Positions 24,101 through 36,100 of a stretch of DNA of 64,000 nucleotides are shown piece by piece. The notes beneath the pieces are model-generated. The model saw only the letters and a list, made by a program, of their open reading frames with translations, made no database searches and was not told the DNA's origin. The translations under genes were made by a program, and so were the position numbers. The stretch is from Eutreptiella sp. 'Long Island Sound 2002' (Eukaryota > Euglenozoa > Euglenophyceae > Eutreptiales > Eutreptiaceae): contig OZ038385.1 in the NCBI GenBank assembly GCA_964036045.1, positions 39,446,590-39,510,589 on the forward strand, written 5' to 3'. How positions within the stretch are numbered: the stretch's first letter is position 1; each line of letters begins with the position of its first letter.

Positions 24101-27100
24101 CTGGAGGGTGTGTGTGGGGGGGGGGGGGGGGGATTCCCAAGGTGGGGGGGCCTACACGCAACCCACAACAACCACATGCATACCTCCAGGGGGGATGTAT
24201 GTCTGGGGCGGGTTTGGGGAAGCTGCGTGTGGCTGTTGTGAAGCAGGGGCTGCAGATTGGCAGGTGTGTCCACAGTGGTTGTGGTGATCTTCACTTCGCA
24301 ACAAACGGCATTTGTTTAGCGCCTCATCTTGCTAATTTGGCGCTCAAAACATGGATGGTTTGATGAAAGGGAAGCATGCACAAAAAAACTTCGGCGCCGT
24401 TGGTGCCATGGCCCCAACACCACTATCTCTCAAAACCCTTGGGGGGGGGGGGGGGCTGGGGGGTGTCGCATACAAGGACCAGGCCCAGCCAGCCCCCCCC
24501 CCCCCCCCCCGTGCCCAGACCCAAAAATCGGCAAAAAATGAAAATGGGATTATTGGAATCAGCGCGTCAAGGGGGTTCAGAAAAGTCATCATTTGCCATG
24601 TATTCAGTGAAAAAAAAATTGACCAATTTTAAGGCTCAAAAAAATTTTCGGTGCCTTTGGCGCCAGAGTTCATAATAACTGATTAATGGTCCTGTCAAAT
24701 GAGCCCTTTTCCAAACCCCTCCCCCCAGAGTTTGGGGGCTCTCTTAAACCCCCCCCCCCTCACTTGCAAGCCCGACATGCCCAGGGCGAGGGGCGTGGGC
24801 CTCAACATGGGGACAGGGGCAGGCAGGGGTACGGGACGAATGGCGAAGGCCTCTGCCCGAGCGTCGGTACTCCACGATGGCACGTGAGTCGCTGACTCGC
24901 TGCGGCCACTCGAGGACGGGCCCTCGGACATATGAGACCGGCCACGGAGGCGCCGCGAGGGGCGTGGCGCGGCCCAGAACAGTGATGAAGCGGGGTCCTC
25001 GGGGTAATGGCAGCGCTGTACTTAAACAGGGGGAAAAAGAGGGTTCGTAACGCCAACAGAACCAAACGTTCACGGGGATGCTCTCTGCTTCATCGTCAAG
25101 ACATGGGCAAGACACAAGACCTCAGAAACGGCATTGAACACTGGGTGTCGGTTGGCGGTTGGTGGCGGTTGGCGGTTGGCGGTTGGCGGTTGGCAGTTGG
25201 CGGTTGGCGGTTGGTGGTTCCTGGGGGCTGTCCTGAACAAAAAAAATTGGGTTCTCAAGGACAGCCCTGGGTAATGGGCGCCCCATCGCCAGCGGACCGG
25301 TGTCAGGCTTGCACCTCCATCACAGCAGCGAGCAACGGGACGGGGGGCGGAGCAGGGGCCGGGGCACAGGCAGGGGCGGGGGGGGGGGGCAGGGCAGGGG
25401 GCATGGGCGCGGGCGTGGGCACAGGTACGCGCCGGGGCAGGCACAGGAGCAGGGGCCGGGCAGGGGCAGGGGCAGGGGCAGGGGGTCCCCTGCCCCAAGC
25501 CCCTCACACGACCCCTGGACCCCTGTCCCGAACCCCCCAGCCCCAGCCCATGCCCCCCCCGCCACCGCCCCCCATGCGGATGGGCTGCGCGGGGGGCGGC
25601 GCCGAGGGCCCGGGGTAGGGCTTTGCTTGAAGGGGAGGGGGGCGAACAGGGCAGTTCCAGAGCGATTGCCGAGCGGTCACAGGGGGTGCGACAGCGGTTG
25701 GGGCGGTTATTGGCGGTTGGAAATGCGGTTGGGGCTGGGGTTGGGGTATGGGAATGCCTTTGGGGTAGAGCCAAGGCCGGAGTGTTTGGGGGGGAGCCCC
25801 CCCTCCCCCCCTCCTTCAAGCGATTCCCTGGCCCGGGGGCCGCCGGACGGGGGGCGGACCTGCGGCATCGTGTGCTTCTCGAGGTGCTTGTGGAACTCCT
25901 GCAGCGCCCGCTTGCGGCGGTGCACCTGCACGTGCCACACGTTCGTGAAGAAGCTGCTCTCGGAGTCGGAGGGGGCCAGGGCGTGCAGCGCCCCGTACTG
26001 TTTGGGGTACTCCCGCGCCAGGACCCCCAGAACGGACACGAACTCCTGCGGCGATGCGGCGCGGGGGGCGGGCGGTGCGATGGGGCGATGCGGTGGCCGA
26101 CACACGGCGGGTCTACCACGGCCCTCCGCTTTGATTGCCACGGGCCCTTCCTTGTGTTTGTTCAACGGTTGTGGGAAACGTCCCTCGGTACGCCCCCCCC
26201 TCCCCCGTCTCAGTTTGGCTGGTCTCTGCACGCGAATCAGGACGACTGCACCCACCGTTGACCCCAAGGCCTCCCCCCCCCCCCCCCGGGGGACCGGATC
26301 GGTGGCGACCGTGCCGCGCTAGTGCACGTGTTTATTGCCTTTGCTTTCTCGCACACACCCACGACGCACGGCGTCCAACTCCAGCCCCGCCTGAGCGCAT
26401 GGGTTGTGGTTACCTTTGTATAAGGGGCTGCCCTTTCTGATGTGGACATTCACCGGAGCACTGTGGACATGTATCTCCAGAGAAAAACACACACACAAGT
26501 GACCTCTGACCCCAAACGGCTCGACGCCCACCGCAGCCGCCGTTGTGGCCAAGTATTCAAAGGGGCATCGCCGTCTTTGAAAGACTGCGCCAGAGCAGCA
26601 GATTCGCAGCGGAGGTTCCCCCGCGAAATGGGACGTGGTTCTGGCGGCGCAGTTGTTGCTCCTCCGCGTAAAACCGCGACGGAGTCGTGCCGCGGCCGTG
26701 CACAACGGCCTCCCAGCGCCCGTCGGCCGATGCCGGCCGCCCCACGGCCATTCGCCATCACCCCCACCCCCCCCCGCGGCGTGGCGGCCCAACGAGTGGC
26801 GTGACGGTTGTGTGACGCTTGCGGTTGGCCGGTTATCAACGGCAAATGGCACGGAACTGACGGCGGTTGACGCTCAATGGGCGGCGCATCGACGAGCGGT
26901 GGCCGGTGGGCACACGTGGCATGCACCGCGTGGCAGGCGTGGGGGCTACACCTTTTTGACGCTGATATTCGGTTGTTTGGGGCCCAGGGCGTGTTTAATC
27001 GCCGGGAATGCAATGCCCGTGAGAATCAGCTCGAAGCACTTCTGGTTGTCTGTGGAAGCGGAAATAGGGGGGACATCAGACAAAATAGGAAATAGGGACA

Positions 27101-30100
27101 AAATTGGTGCCTCTTGACGGGGCCAGGGATGCGGGAGGGGCCGGGGCAATGAGGGCATAAGTGGGGTCTCTACACGAGGGAGGAATCAAAAAGAAATAAA
27201 TCAAATGCGCGCACTTGTCACTATCGGTTGTGTACATTTTTGTGCTGTAAATCGCATACCATAAAGAGCTCAAGGAACGTATTTCTTTCTGTAAACTGCG
27301 TACACTTTCCTTTGCAGAGGTGCATACCAAAGGGCGAGAATCCCGTGCTTTGGTTTGCTGCAACATGCCTATACAACATGCACCTTGACTCATTGTCACC
27401 TTTTTCGCCTTTACGTGACTTACAGCGGGAAAAAAAAAAGCATGCATTCCGCCAGACACTTACCACAGAGACACGGTGCCCAGACAAGACTGCGCTCATG
27501 ACCTCGGCTGGAGGCTTAGGCAAGGGAGTTTGGGCACAATGCCTCTGTTCCCTCCATATCCTTGGGAACAGAGGCATCGTCAACAACATCACGATACCCA
27601 CGTGCCGGTGTTGCCCACACAATCTCCACCGACTTGTTGTTGAGGCACCCCCCCCTCCAAAATCATGCAACACATTGCTCCGCTTGCGAGGGGCATCGAA
27701 GGACGGCCGCATATTCAACAGAAATACGCAAAGTGGTTCTGCCCAAGGCGCAAAGCGCTTTCGCAGGGAAATGAAGGGCAATCGGCAGAGCGTTTGTCCT
27801 ACCCCCCCCCCTTGCCCAGGGACGCTGAAAGTCAGCAAAATGACGGTCAGACGGGTCCCGTGCTGAGACAAGGCAGTGCCCATAAGAGGAAACCTAAAAG
27901 AGCGGTCAGGAAAACAACGGTCAGACGGGCTCCCGTGCTTGGACAAGGCAGTGCTTGCGCAAGAGGGGGGGGGGGGGTATGAAATCCGAGGCACCGTGAT
28001 GCAGCCATGTACATGGGTTTGTTTGGATGTCTCCACCGACGTACCCCCCCCCCCCAATTCATCACAAGATCTCAGGTTAGACCCCAATCGGTGCCGGCCC
28101 TCACATCCGCATACCCTTGAGCTTCTTGATGCACGTCAAGATCGTCCCGATGGTCTGGCCGGCGGTGCGCCGCACCGACAGCTCCTTGTGGGTCATGAGG
28201 AACGTCAAGTTGTGCATGACCGGCATCAGGTGCCACGCGCTCGGGGCGCCCTTGCCCTTGCCCTTGCCCTTCGTCGCCGCCACCAGGCGCTGCGCCGTGG
28301 CGTTCATGGCGTCCAGCGCCGCCTGGTACTCGTACGCCAACGCCCCGTTCTTGCCCTCGCTTGTCTGGGCCGTGCGCTTGATCTCTTGGACCTGCGGGGC
28401 ACGGGGGTGTGTGGCCCCCAGGCCCACCCGCCCCACGGGGCCGCATGACACCATCGCGGAAGGCCCTTGAAAAGCCGAAGCCCCGCAGAACACCCCATGA
28501 GCCTTGGGTCCACGAGAGGGCGGCGCCCCCCCCCCCCTCCTCGTGCCTCCTCCGTGGGGCCCACACGGACGTACCGGACGCGGTCAGGGGGTGCGCCCAA
28601 CGGCCGGCCCCACTTCCAGCGCGCAGCAGTCCCCAGGGCAAGGCTTCTGTTGAGGGGGGCGGGTCCAGCCCCCCCCCCCCCCGTGTGACATTCCGTCGCG
28701 TTGTTGCTCCTTTACGGGGCCCTGGACAGTCACCCGCTCTCCCCTTCGCATGTTGCGTCGGGTCGCTGCGTTCTGTCGGCCGCTGCGGCCGGTGCTCTTG
28801 CTGGTGTCGTTTCCGCGTTCGCGGAGCCCAGTAGTTGGCGTGCCAGGGCTGTGCTGAATGTGGCGGGATGTGCCGTTTGCGTGTCAGCGGAGCCCAATAG
28901 TTGGTGTGTTGGGGGTTGTGCTGGTTGTTGTGGGGGTCGTTTGACTGTTTTTGCTGTCCACACACCTCTGTCCACAGGCCGTCCATCGCCTGCCTCGCTG
29001 TGTTTCTGTGCGGCCCAGGTGCCCTGTTCCTCCACGCGCTGTCCGGGCCGTCCACTATAATTCCTTTTCCCCCTCACGGTTGGTCTGCCCCTGATGGGCT
29101 CCCACTCCTGTTGCGCAAACAGCCCATCTGGGCTGCGGGAGACACCCCCCACCTGATGCGGGTCCAGCCCCCCCCCCCCCCCCCCGCTCGGGTGGTGCTG
29201 AGTTTTTAGAAGTGCCAAAGGCGCCGAACAAATTTTTTGGTGCAAAGTATTTGGCACCGAAGGCGCCAGAGAAAATTTGTGATTGGCAGAAAGCCTGGAA
29301 GAAAAATTTGGCCAATTTCTTTTTGGTGGGGGGGGGGGGGGGGCAGCCCCCCCCCTCCCCCGCCTTGGGTGGGGCTGAAGCCTACCGCAGGGTCTGAAGG
29401 GGGGGTTAAGGTTTCAGGGCATGCAATCCGAAGTCTGAGGGCCACTTGCCAGCGCACAAGTGGGCGTTTGCCTGGAGAAGCAACTCCAAGACGTCGAGGG
29501 GGGGCGGGGGGGGGGGGGGGGGTCGAGTAGAATGGGCGGGGGGTGAATTTGGCGGTGGCAACTTCGGCGGTGGGTCCCAGAAACAGCGGTGGAACGGCGG
29601 TGGTCCGTTTGGCGGAAGGCCCCCACTCGCACACAGGCCTCGGGTGCCACTCACGATGCGGAGGAGGCCCGACAGCCACACGCAGCGGACGATGAGGTGG
29701 GGCTTGGGCAGTGGGACGTGGTGTGTGGCCCCGGCAAAGGGCACCGTAAGTCCAGCGGCCGCACGGCCCACGGGTCGTCTGCTGCCCGCCGCCGCCTCGG
29801 GGCTCGGCATCCCTCTGCACAGCCCCCCACGAAGGCGGTGGCTGCACGGCCCAGTGCAGCGGTTGTGCTCATGCCTCGGGCTCGGACACGTGGCATCGGG
29901 GGTCAGGGCGGGCCTTGACGCACACACAAATCCCGTTGGTTTACAGTCGACCCGCCCGATGCGCACCCCCCCCCCCAACGGGGCAGGCCATAACGGCGCC
30001 GCACGCCGCACGGTCTCAAATCGTCCGGTGATACCTCCGTCAGGACTTTGGTTGTGTCAACGGAGCCCCCGGATGACTGGTCCTGAGTTTCACTGAAGAA

Positions 30101-33100
30101 CATTGAGCCTCACATCATCACAACGTTCCGGCAAAATATTCCAGCATTTCTCGCGACCGGAACCGGGGGGGTGCCTTGTGAACATGCACTCCCCCCCCCC
30201 TATGGATGTATTAGAGGGGGGGGGGGTTGGCTGGGACCCCCCTCCTCCCAGGGTCCCCCTGTGGTCCCCGCCAAAGGCGGGCCAAAATTTTCGAGGCCTA
30301 AATCCTCTTGGCTGTCAGCCTCAAATATTGGAAGGGGAGGACGGGGGGGAGGGGGGTCTGGGGGGGGGGGGCTCCTCCTACGGTTTACGGCCCTTCTAAT
30401 ACATGCACTCCCCCCCCCCCTTTGAAATCGTTGGAGGCAAGATTTGTATTGAGGAAAGAAGCGTGTGACCCTTGGAGCCCTTGACCCCCCCAAAATTTGC
30501 AGGGCTCCATGGGCCTCCCCTCCCCCCCCTCAAGGCACCAGCCCACACCAGCTGCTTCACAAGGTCCCGCTGGGCTGCGTCCTCGACGCCCTCATTGAGC
30601 CGCGCGTCGTTCTTGTTCATGGAGATCTCCAGGACTTCGCACAGCTTCGATCTGCGTCACGTGCGGGCGGTGTGGCGGGGGAGCGGGGGCATGGGGCGAA
30701 GGGGGGCCGGAGGCGTGACACACGGCGTGGGGGCAAATGGGGGGCGCGGGTTGTGGCAGGCAGCCGCAGGGGCAGAGGCCTACCGGACCGGCTGCGATGC
30801 GTGTCACACGGCCGCAGACGGTTAGCGTAGGAGGCTTTTGGGGGGGGGAGGGGGCTGAGACCACCTTCAACGGCATTTGTAACCGACAGTAACCGCCCCC
30901 CAACCGCTTTGGCGACCTCCTCCAACCGCCTGCCCAACCGCTTTTGGGGCCGCCGCTGAGGCCCCTTCCCTTCTGATGCACCCCTGCCCTGCCCCCTGCC
31001 GCACTCCGTCCCCTCATCGGCCCTCGCGGCCCGGGACACTCAACATGTGTGGGCCCGCCGCTGGCGCCGCTCGCGCAGCCCCGTGTCGCGTGTTCGGGCC
31101 CACGGCGGGCCCCGGTGCGCCGGCAGCCTGCCCCACTGCCCGCGCAGGTCCGCCTCTGCGCTGCGGTTTCGGGCGTTGCTCGTCGATGGCCTGAACACCA
31201 TCCCCCACTCCCGATGTCTACCACGTGCACATTTGGTGTACCAGGGCTGTCCTTAGGGGGGGGGGGGGGGGGAAGAGGGTTCGCAACGTCAACAGAACCG
31301 AACGCTCACGGGGACGCTCTCCGCTTCATGGCCAAGACACGGGCAAGACACATCAGCACAGAAACAGCATTGAACAGTGGTTGGCGGTTGGTGGCGGTTG
31401 ACTGTGGATGATTGGTGGTGGGTGGCGGTTGACGGTTGGCGGTTGGCGGTTGGTGGCGGTGGGCGGCGGGCGGCGGGCGGCGGTTTGGCGGTTGGTTGTT
31501 CCGAGGGGCTGTCCTTAAGGGCCATCTTTGACAAAAACAAAAAGGCGTTCTTAAGGACAGCCCTGCGGGCTACGCACTGCGCGGGCACACTGCACGGGGA
31601 ACGGCACGGCGCAGCACGAGACGGTCTGTCCACACGCCCCTCTGTCCCCCAAGCCCTTTGCTGCGAGGCGGGCAGCGATGCCCAAGGCCGTGGCAACTCG
31701 GACAGGCGCGCGCACTCCGCAGGGACTCGCAGACGGCAACGCAGCACGACGGGCGACGGGCGCACACACCTGAGGGGCCACCCCGACAAGTGCCGGAACA
31801 TCTGGCAGATGGGGCTGTAGAAGTCGAACTTGCAGTGCGCAATCAGATTCTGTGGGGGGTCAAGGTGCGCGGCGAGTGGGCGGGGGGGGGGTCAACAGCG
31901 ATACAATCCCACGCCACGGTGCAGGGGGATGCCCCCCGTACGACAGGCACGCCCCTCTACCCGACTACTCTAACCCCCCCAGCCCCACCAACAACCCCCG
32001 GCTGCCCCAAGGCTATGCCCGTACGGTGCCAAAATCGCCATTGGCTGGCCCAGTTGCCTGACCTCCATCGTGGCACTGTGCACGCATCTCGCGGCATTGC
32101 GCAGCCATGTTTCCTTTTCTACGAGGACTCGACGGGGGTACTTGCCTTGACCAAACGAGTGGGAAAAAATGGTTGGAAATGTGGGTCAAATTGGTTTGCC
32201 CCTCGCAAGCCACCCATACCCACACACACGCGGGTAAAGGGGGTGGGTCTTTGAAAAAAAAAAGTGCTTAGGGGACCTATTGCACAATGTCGAGGGGTGG
32301 AGTGGGCAAAGGACAGTGAACACAATGTCAATGCATTGCCTGTCTTGTTTGCTGTCGGAATCATTCCTGACACGCGCCGCAGGCACCGCAGGGGACGAGC
32401 CCTCTGTGGCGCAGGGATGGGGGGCATATCAGCACGGGTCCAGGTCAATCCGCATCCGTAGGGGGCCACCCCATCTGAACGCCAAGGGCAGACCACGGGG
32501 CGGTGGGCAATCGTGTGGTGACGTCCATAAATGTTGGTCCTGGTCGGGTGCCCTGTCATCCGGCAAAACGGCGGATGTGGCCACCCCAATGCTAACCCCC
32601 CCCCCCCCCCTGTCCTCCGGCCTCAATCCCCCGTTGTAGACCACTGCACTGAGCACTGCATCTGCGATCATGGGACCGCAGTGCGACACGTGGTCCTGAC
32701 GATAGCTGCTCACTTAGTCCGTGAGGGGGGCGTTCCTGACGAGCAAAGCACCGATGGACCCCAGGAAAAAGGTGCTGTGCAGCAGCATGGCAAGGCATGG
32801 CGCAGCATGGGCGGCATGGCGCGGGATGGCACAGCGTGGCGCAGTGGCAGGCCTCCTGAGTCACCACCAAAGTCACCAGCCATTTCCACGGCTTTGTAAA
32901 AAACTGTAAAAAACTTGTAAAAAGGGTTTCTGGATGCATGTCGCCCTTTCCTGAAGGTTCTTCCTTGGCATTTCTTGCCGGCTTTCGGATGATTGGTGTT
33001 CATTGCGGGTGTGGCGCGGCATGGCATGGCATGGGACGGTTCAAGGCGTTCCGAGGGGTCTACACACAAACGCAGCAACGCGCACCGGCCCTGAGGCCGA

Positions 33101-36100
33101 GCAGACAACAATGACCCAACGCACTCCGCGAAGGGAATAGTGGGTGACGGTCCACAGCCCCTTGAGGACACAGGGCGAGGGAGAGGGGGGGGGTTGGCAC
33201 AAAGCCTCGGTATCTGATTGTCTGATCGGGGGGGGGGGGGGGCACTCTTGTCAAAAATCACAAAGGCACCCGAAACCCCTCCTGAGTGGATTCAACAGTA
33301 GACATCACGAGACAAGGGGAAGGAAATGCCCCGTCCTCGTCGGAGGCGTACCCACTGCCCATCCACAACACAAGAGATGCGCAGCGGTTCGGTACCTCCC
33401 CTCCCCCTGCGTCCAGGGCTCACGCTCGGGACCTCCGGACTTTCGTCAAGGGGTCACCGCGGTACCTTCGGTCCGTGGACTCACGGCGAGCGCCCGTACC
33501 ACTGGGGCCCTTGGGTGGGGCAAGGGCCTGAAAGGGGGGGGGGGGGGCTGGCGTGGCTCTCATGATCACTGGTGAAGACAGTCGCGTCGGAGACGTGCGA
33601 GGTGCACGACGTCCCTGGACGCCCAGTACCAGTGAGGGGGGGGGGGGGGGGGAGGGAGAGATGGAGGGAGGCAGGCCGGCCGGGAGGGAAGGGAGGGAGG
33701 GGCCTGGAGTTGGAGTTGGAGCAGAGGACGTTTTAGAGCGCGCAAACCGCCTGCCAAGCGGCTGACCTTTGGACTGGATATCATGCCGTCGCGAGACCAT
33801 GGCTTCTGTTACCCCCCCCCCCCTTTGTTTGAGCACGGCGGCGGTCCCAAAAGTCCAGGCAGAACAGCGGTTCAACGCCCACCCGGTGCTGAGACAAGCC
33901 CGTGCCTGCGCGCGACACACACGACAGCAAAGCGCAGTACGTGACGGCCACGCCGGTGATCGCAATGTTGGCGATGGCCGAACATCACATCACAACAAAC
34001 CGCAGGGGGTTGTGATGTGTGGAACGATGTTGTGATGAACAGACTGCACCATCACAGACATCACTGAGCCCCCCTTTCCCTCTACAAATGCGTCACAAAC
34101 GCCCGATCCCGCGTTCAGGACCACAAAAAACAGCGGTCCCCCAAAATCCTGAAAACAGGTCAGCCCATTTAGGTCCTGCGCGCTGTGCGTACAGGGGTCA
34201 GCGCAGAAGCAGGACGTGGCAGAGCCACTCCAAAAAATCCTGAAAACAGCGGTTCAACGCCCACTCCGTTGCTTTGGACAAGCCCGTGCTGGTGCAAAGG
34301 GGCGGGGGGTTGCCATTCAGTGTTCACCTCTGGCACCCTCTGGTCTAAGTCCGGCGACACGCCCCCCAGCGTTGCGTATGCCCCTTGTCCCTCTGGCGTG
34401 TCCCCCTGTACCCCGTTCGAGCAGCACCAGCAGCACAAGCGCTGGTACGCACTGGAGGGAGGGAGGGAGGGAGGGAGGGAGGGAGGGAGGGAGGGAGGGA
34501 GGGAGGGAGGGAGGGAGGCAGGGAGGGAGGGAGGGAGGGAGGGAGGGAGGGAGGGAGGGAGGGAGGGAGGGAGGGAGGAGGGGAGGGAGGGAGGGAGGGA
34601 GGGAGGGAGGGAGGGAGGGAGGGAGGGAGGGAGGGTGGGTGGGTGGGCCGAGGCAGTGCGCGCCCACATCGACGCACCAAGGCACACCTTCAGGATTACA
34701 ACGGAATCCATCGCTTGCCGCGGGTCTGCAGAGTACAGCAGCGGCCAACGGCAGTCCAAAGTGCGCTCCCCCGTCGGTGCAACTCCCCTCGAGGGGGTTT
34801 GCAGGGCTTTGCTTAAAGGGAGAGCCCCCCCCCCCCCCCCCTCAACGCTCCTCCTCCAACTCTACCCGAAGGCACGCCCGCAACCCCAATACTACCCCCA
34901 CCCGCGTTTCCAACCAACAGTAACTGCCCCCAACCGGATTTAACAGTGCGCCCCAAACGCTTTGTAACTGCTCTGAGTTTGCCCCCAGAGCGCCCTCCCT
35001 TCAAGCAAACCCCTGAGCTTTGGGAGGATATCAAACGACGCACCTTCGGCAACTGAAGTCCCTGATGTACCACAAAGGCCCCCTGCCCCCCTTCACACCG
35101 CGCACGTCGAGGCCAATCGACTGCTGGGCACCCCTTCAGCCCCCCCCCCCTCCCTCACTGGCGCCCCTCCTCCGGGCGGCCACAGCGAACTCAAGGCGCC
35201 CAACCCGTCAGCAGGCCCACGGATCAGACACACATAACGTGCCGCCACCGGAACGACGTGGGGACAACCCGCCCAGGGGCCGGGCGTCAGCGCGACTCAT
35301 CCCACCGCCATGACCAACCAGGAGGACCCACGCCCACGGCGTGCTGGCCACAATGGTCTGTGGAGTGTTGAAACAACCCTCCCAAACCCATGCAGCGTGC
35401 TCGTGCCGGTCCTTGTGCTGGTACTTGTGCTGGCATTTGGTGCGGATCCGGGTGCTTGTGCTGCTGCGGGTGCTGTGGTGGGGTGCTGTGGTGGCGCGAT
35501 TGGGGGCAATGGGGTGGGCGACACGCTCCTGTCGTTCTCACGCAGGCTCGGCCGCAGGGGTTGGGCCCCAGCACCAGCACAGCACCCGCACAAGCACGAC
35601 CACGAGCACCAGCAGCCGCACAAAGGACTCCCAAAAACCAGCACCAGCACCCGCACCGAGCGCTGGTGTAACAAAATGCGGTCATTAAAATTAGTGCGGG
35701 GCCAGCGCAATGTAATGGTTTAGCATTCGATGCAAAAACGCGGCACAACAAAACGAAAAAAGGCTGCCCCCCCCCAAAAAAAACAAAACCAAAGCGGTGC
35801 CCCCGGGATTTATGTAGTTTTAGAAGTGTTCGAATGGTCCTCGGCATTGTGATACACCCGCGCAAGCACCAGCACCGGCATCCGAGGCAGGAGCAACAGC
35901 AGGTCTACTCATCCACACCACCCGACTTTCCTGTCAGACGCCGCCGCCACGCCTGCCCATCGGGCGCACCGAGGCCCATACGACAGCCCGCCCACCGCCC
36001 CCTGCCCCATACCGAGCAGCTTTTCGGTGTTGAGGAAGCGACAGAACAGGGCCACCATCTTGTACATCGTGTCCTGGGTGGTCTCGTGGGAGACGTACGT

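Noticed and set aside
29401-29487. Exon-like minus-strand peptide [20 protein letters not shown] with a CTTCTCCAG acceptor
   Set aside because: It ends in a stop with no usable donor, and exons 21 and 22 already join in phase with good family continuity.
32700-32910. Minus-strand frame after a T-rich tract (about 32890-32930), [20 protein letters not shown]
   Set aside because: The T-rich tract mimics an acceptor, but the peptide is a translation of a GGCATGGCGCAGC repeat and does not fit UTP20.
35000-35115. Possible mutually exclusive exon in duplication K ([14 protein letters not shown])
   Set aside because: It has a CCCAGCAG acceptor and a GTGCGT donor, but the phase does not fit exons 18-20 and no UTP20 similarity is seen. 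Kept only as a note in the duplication finding.
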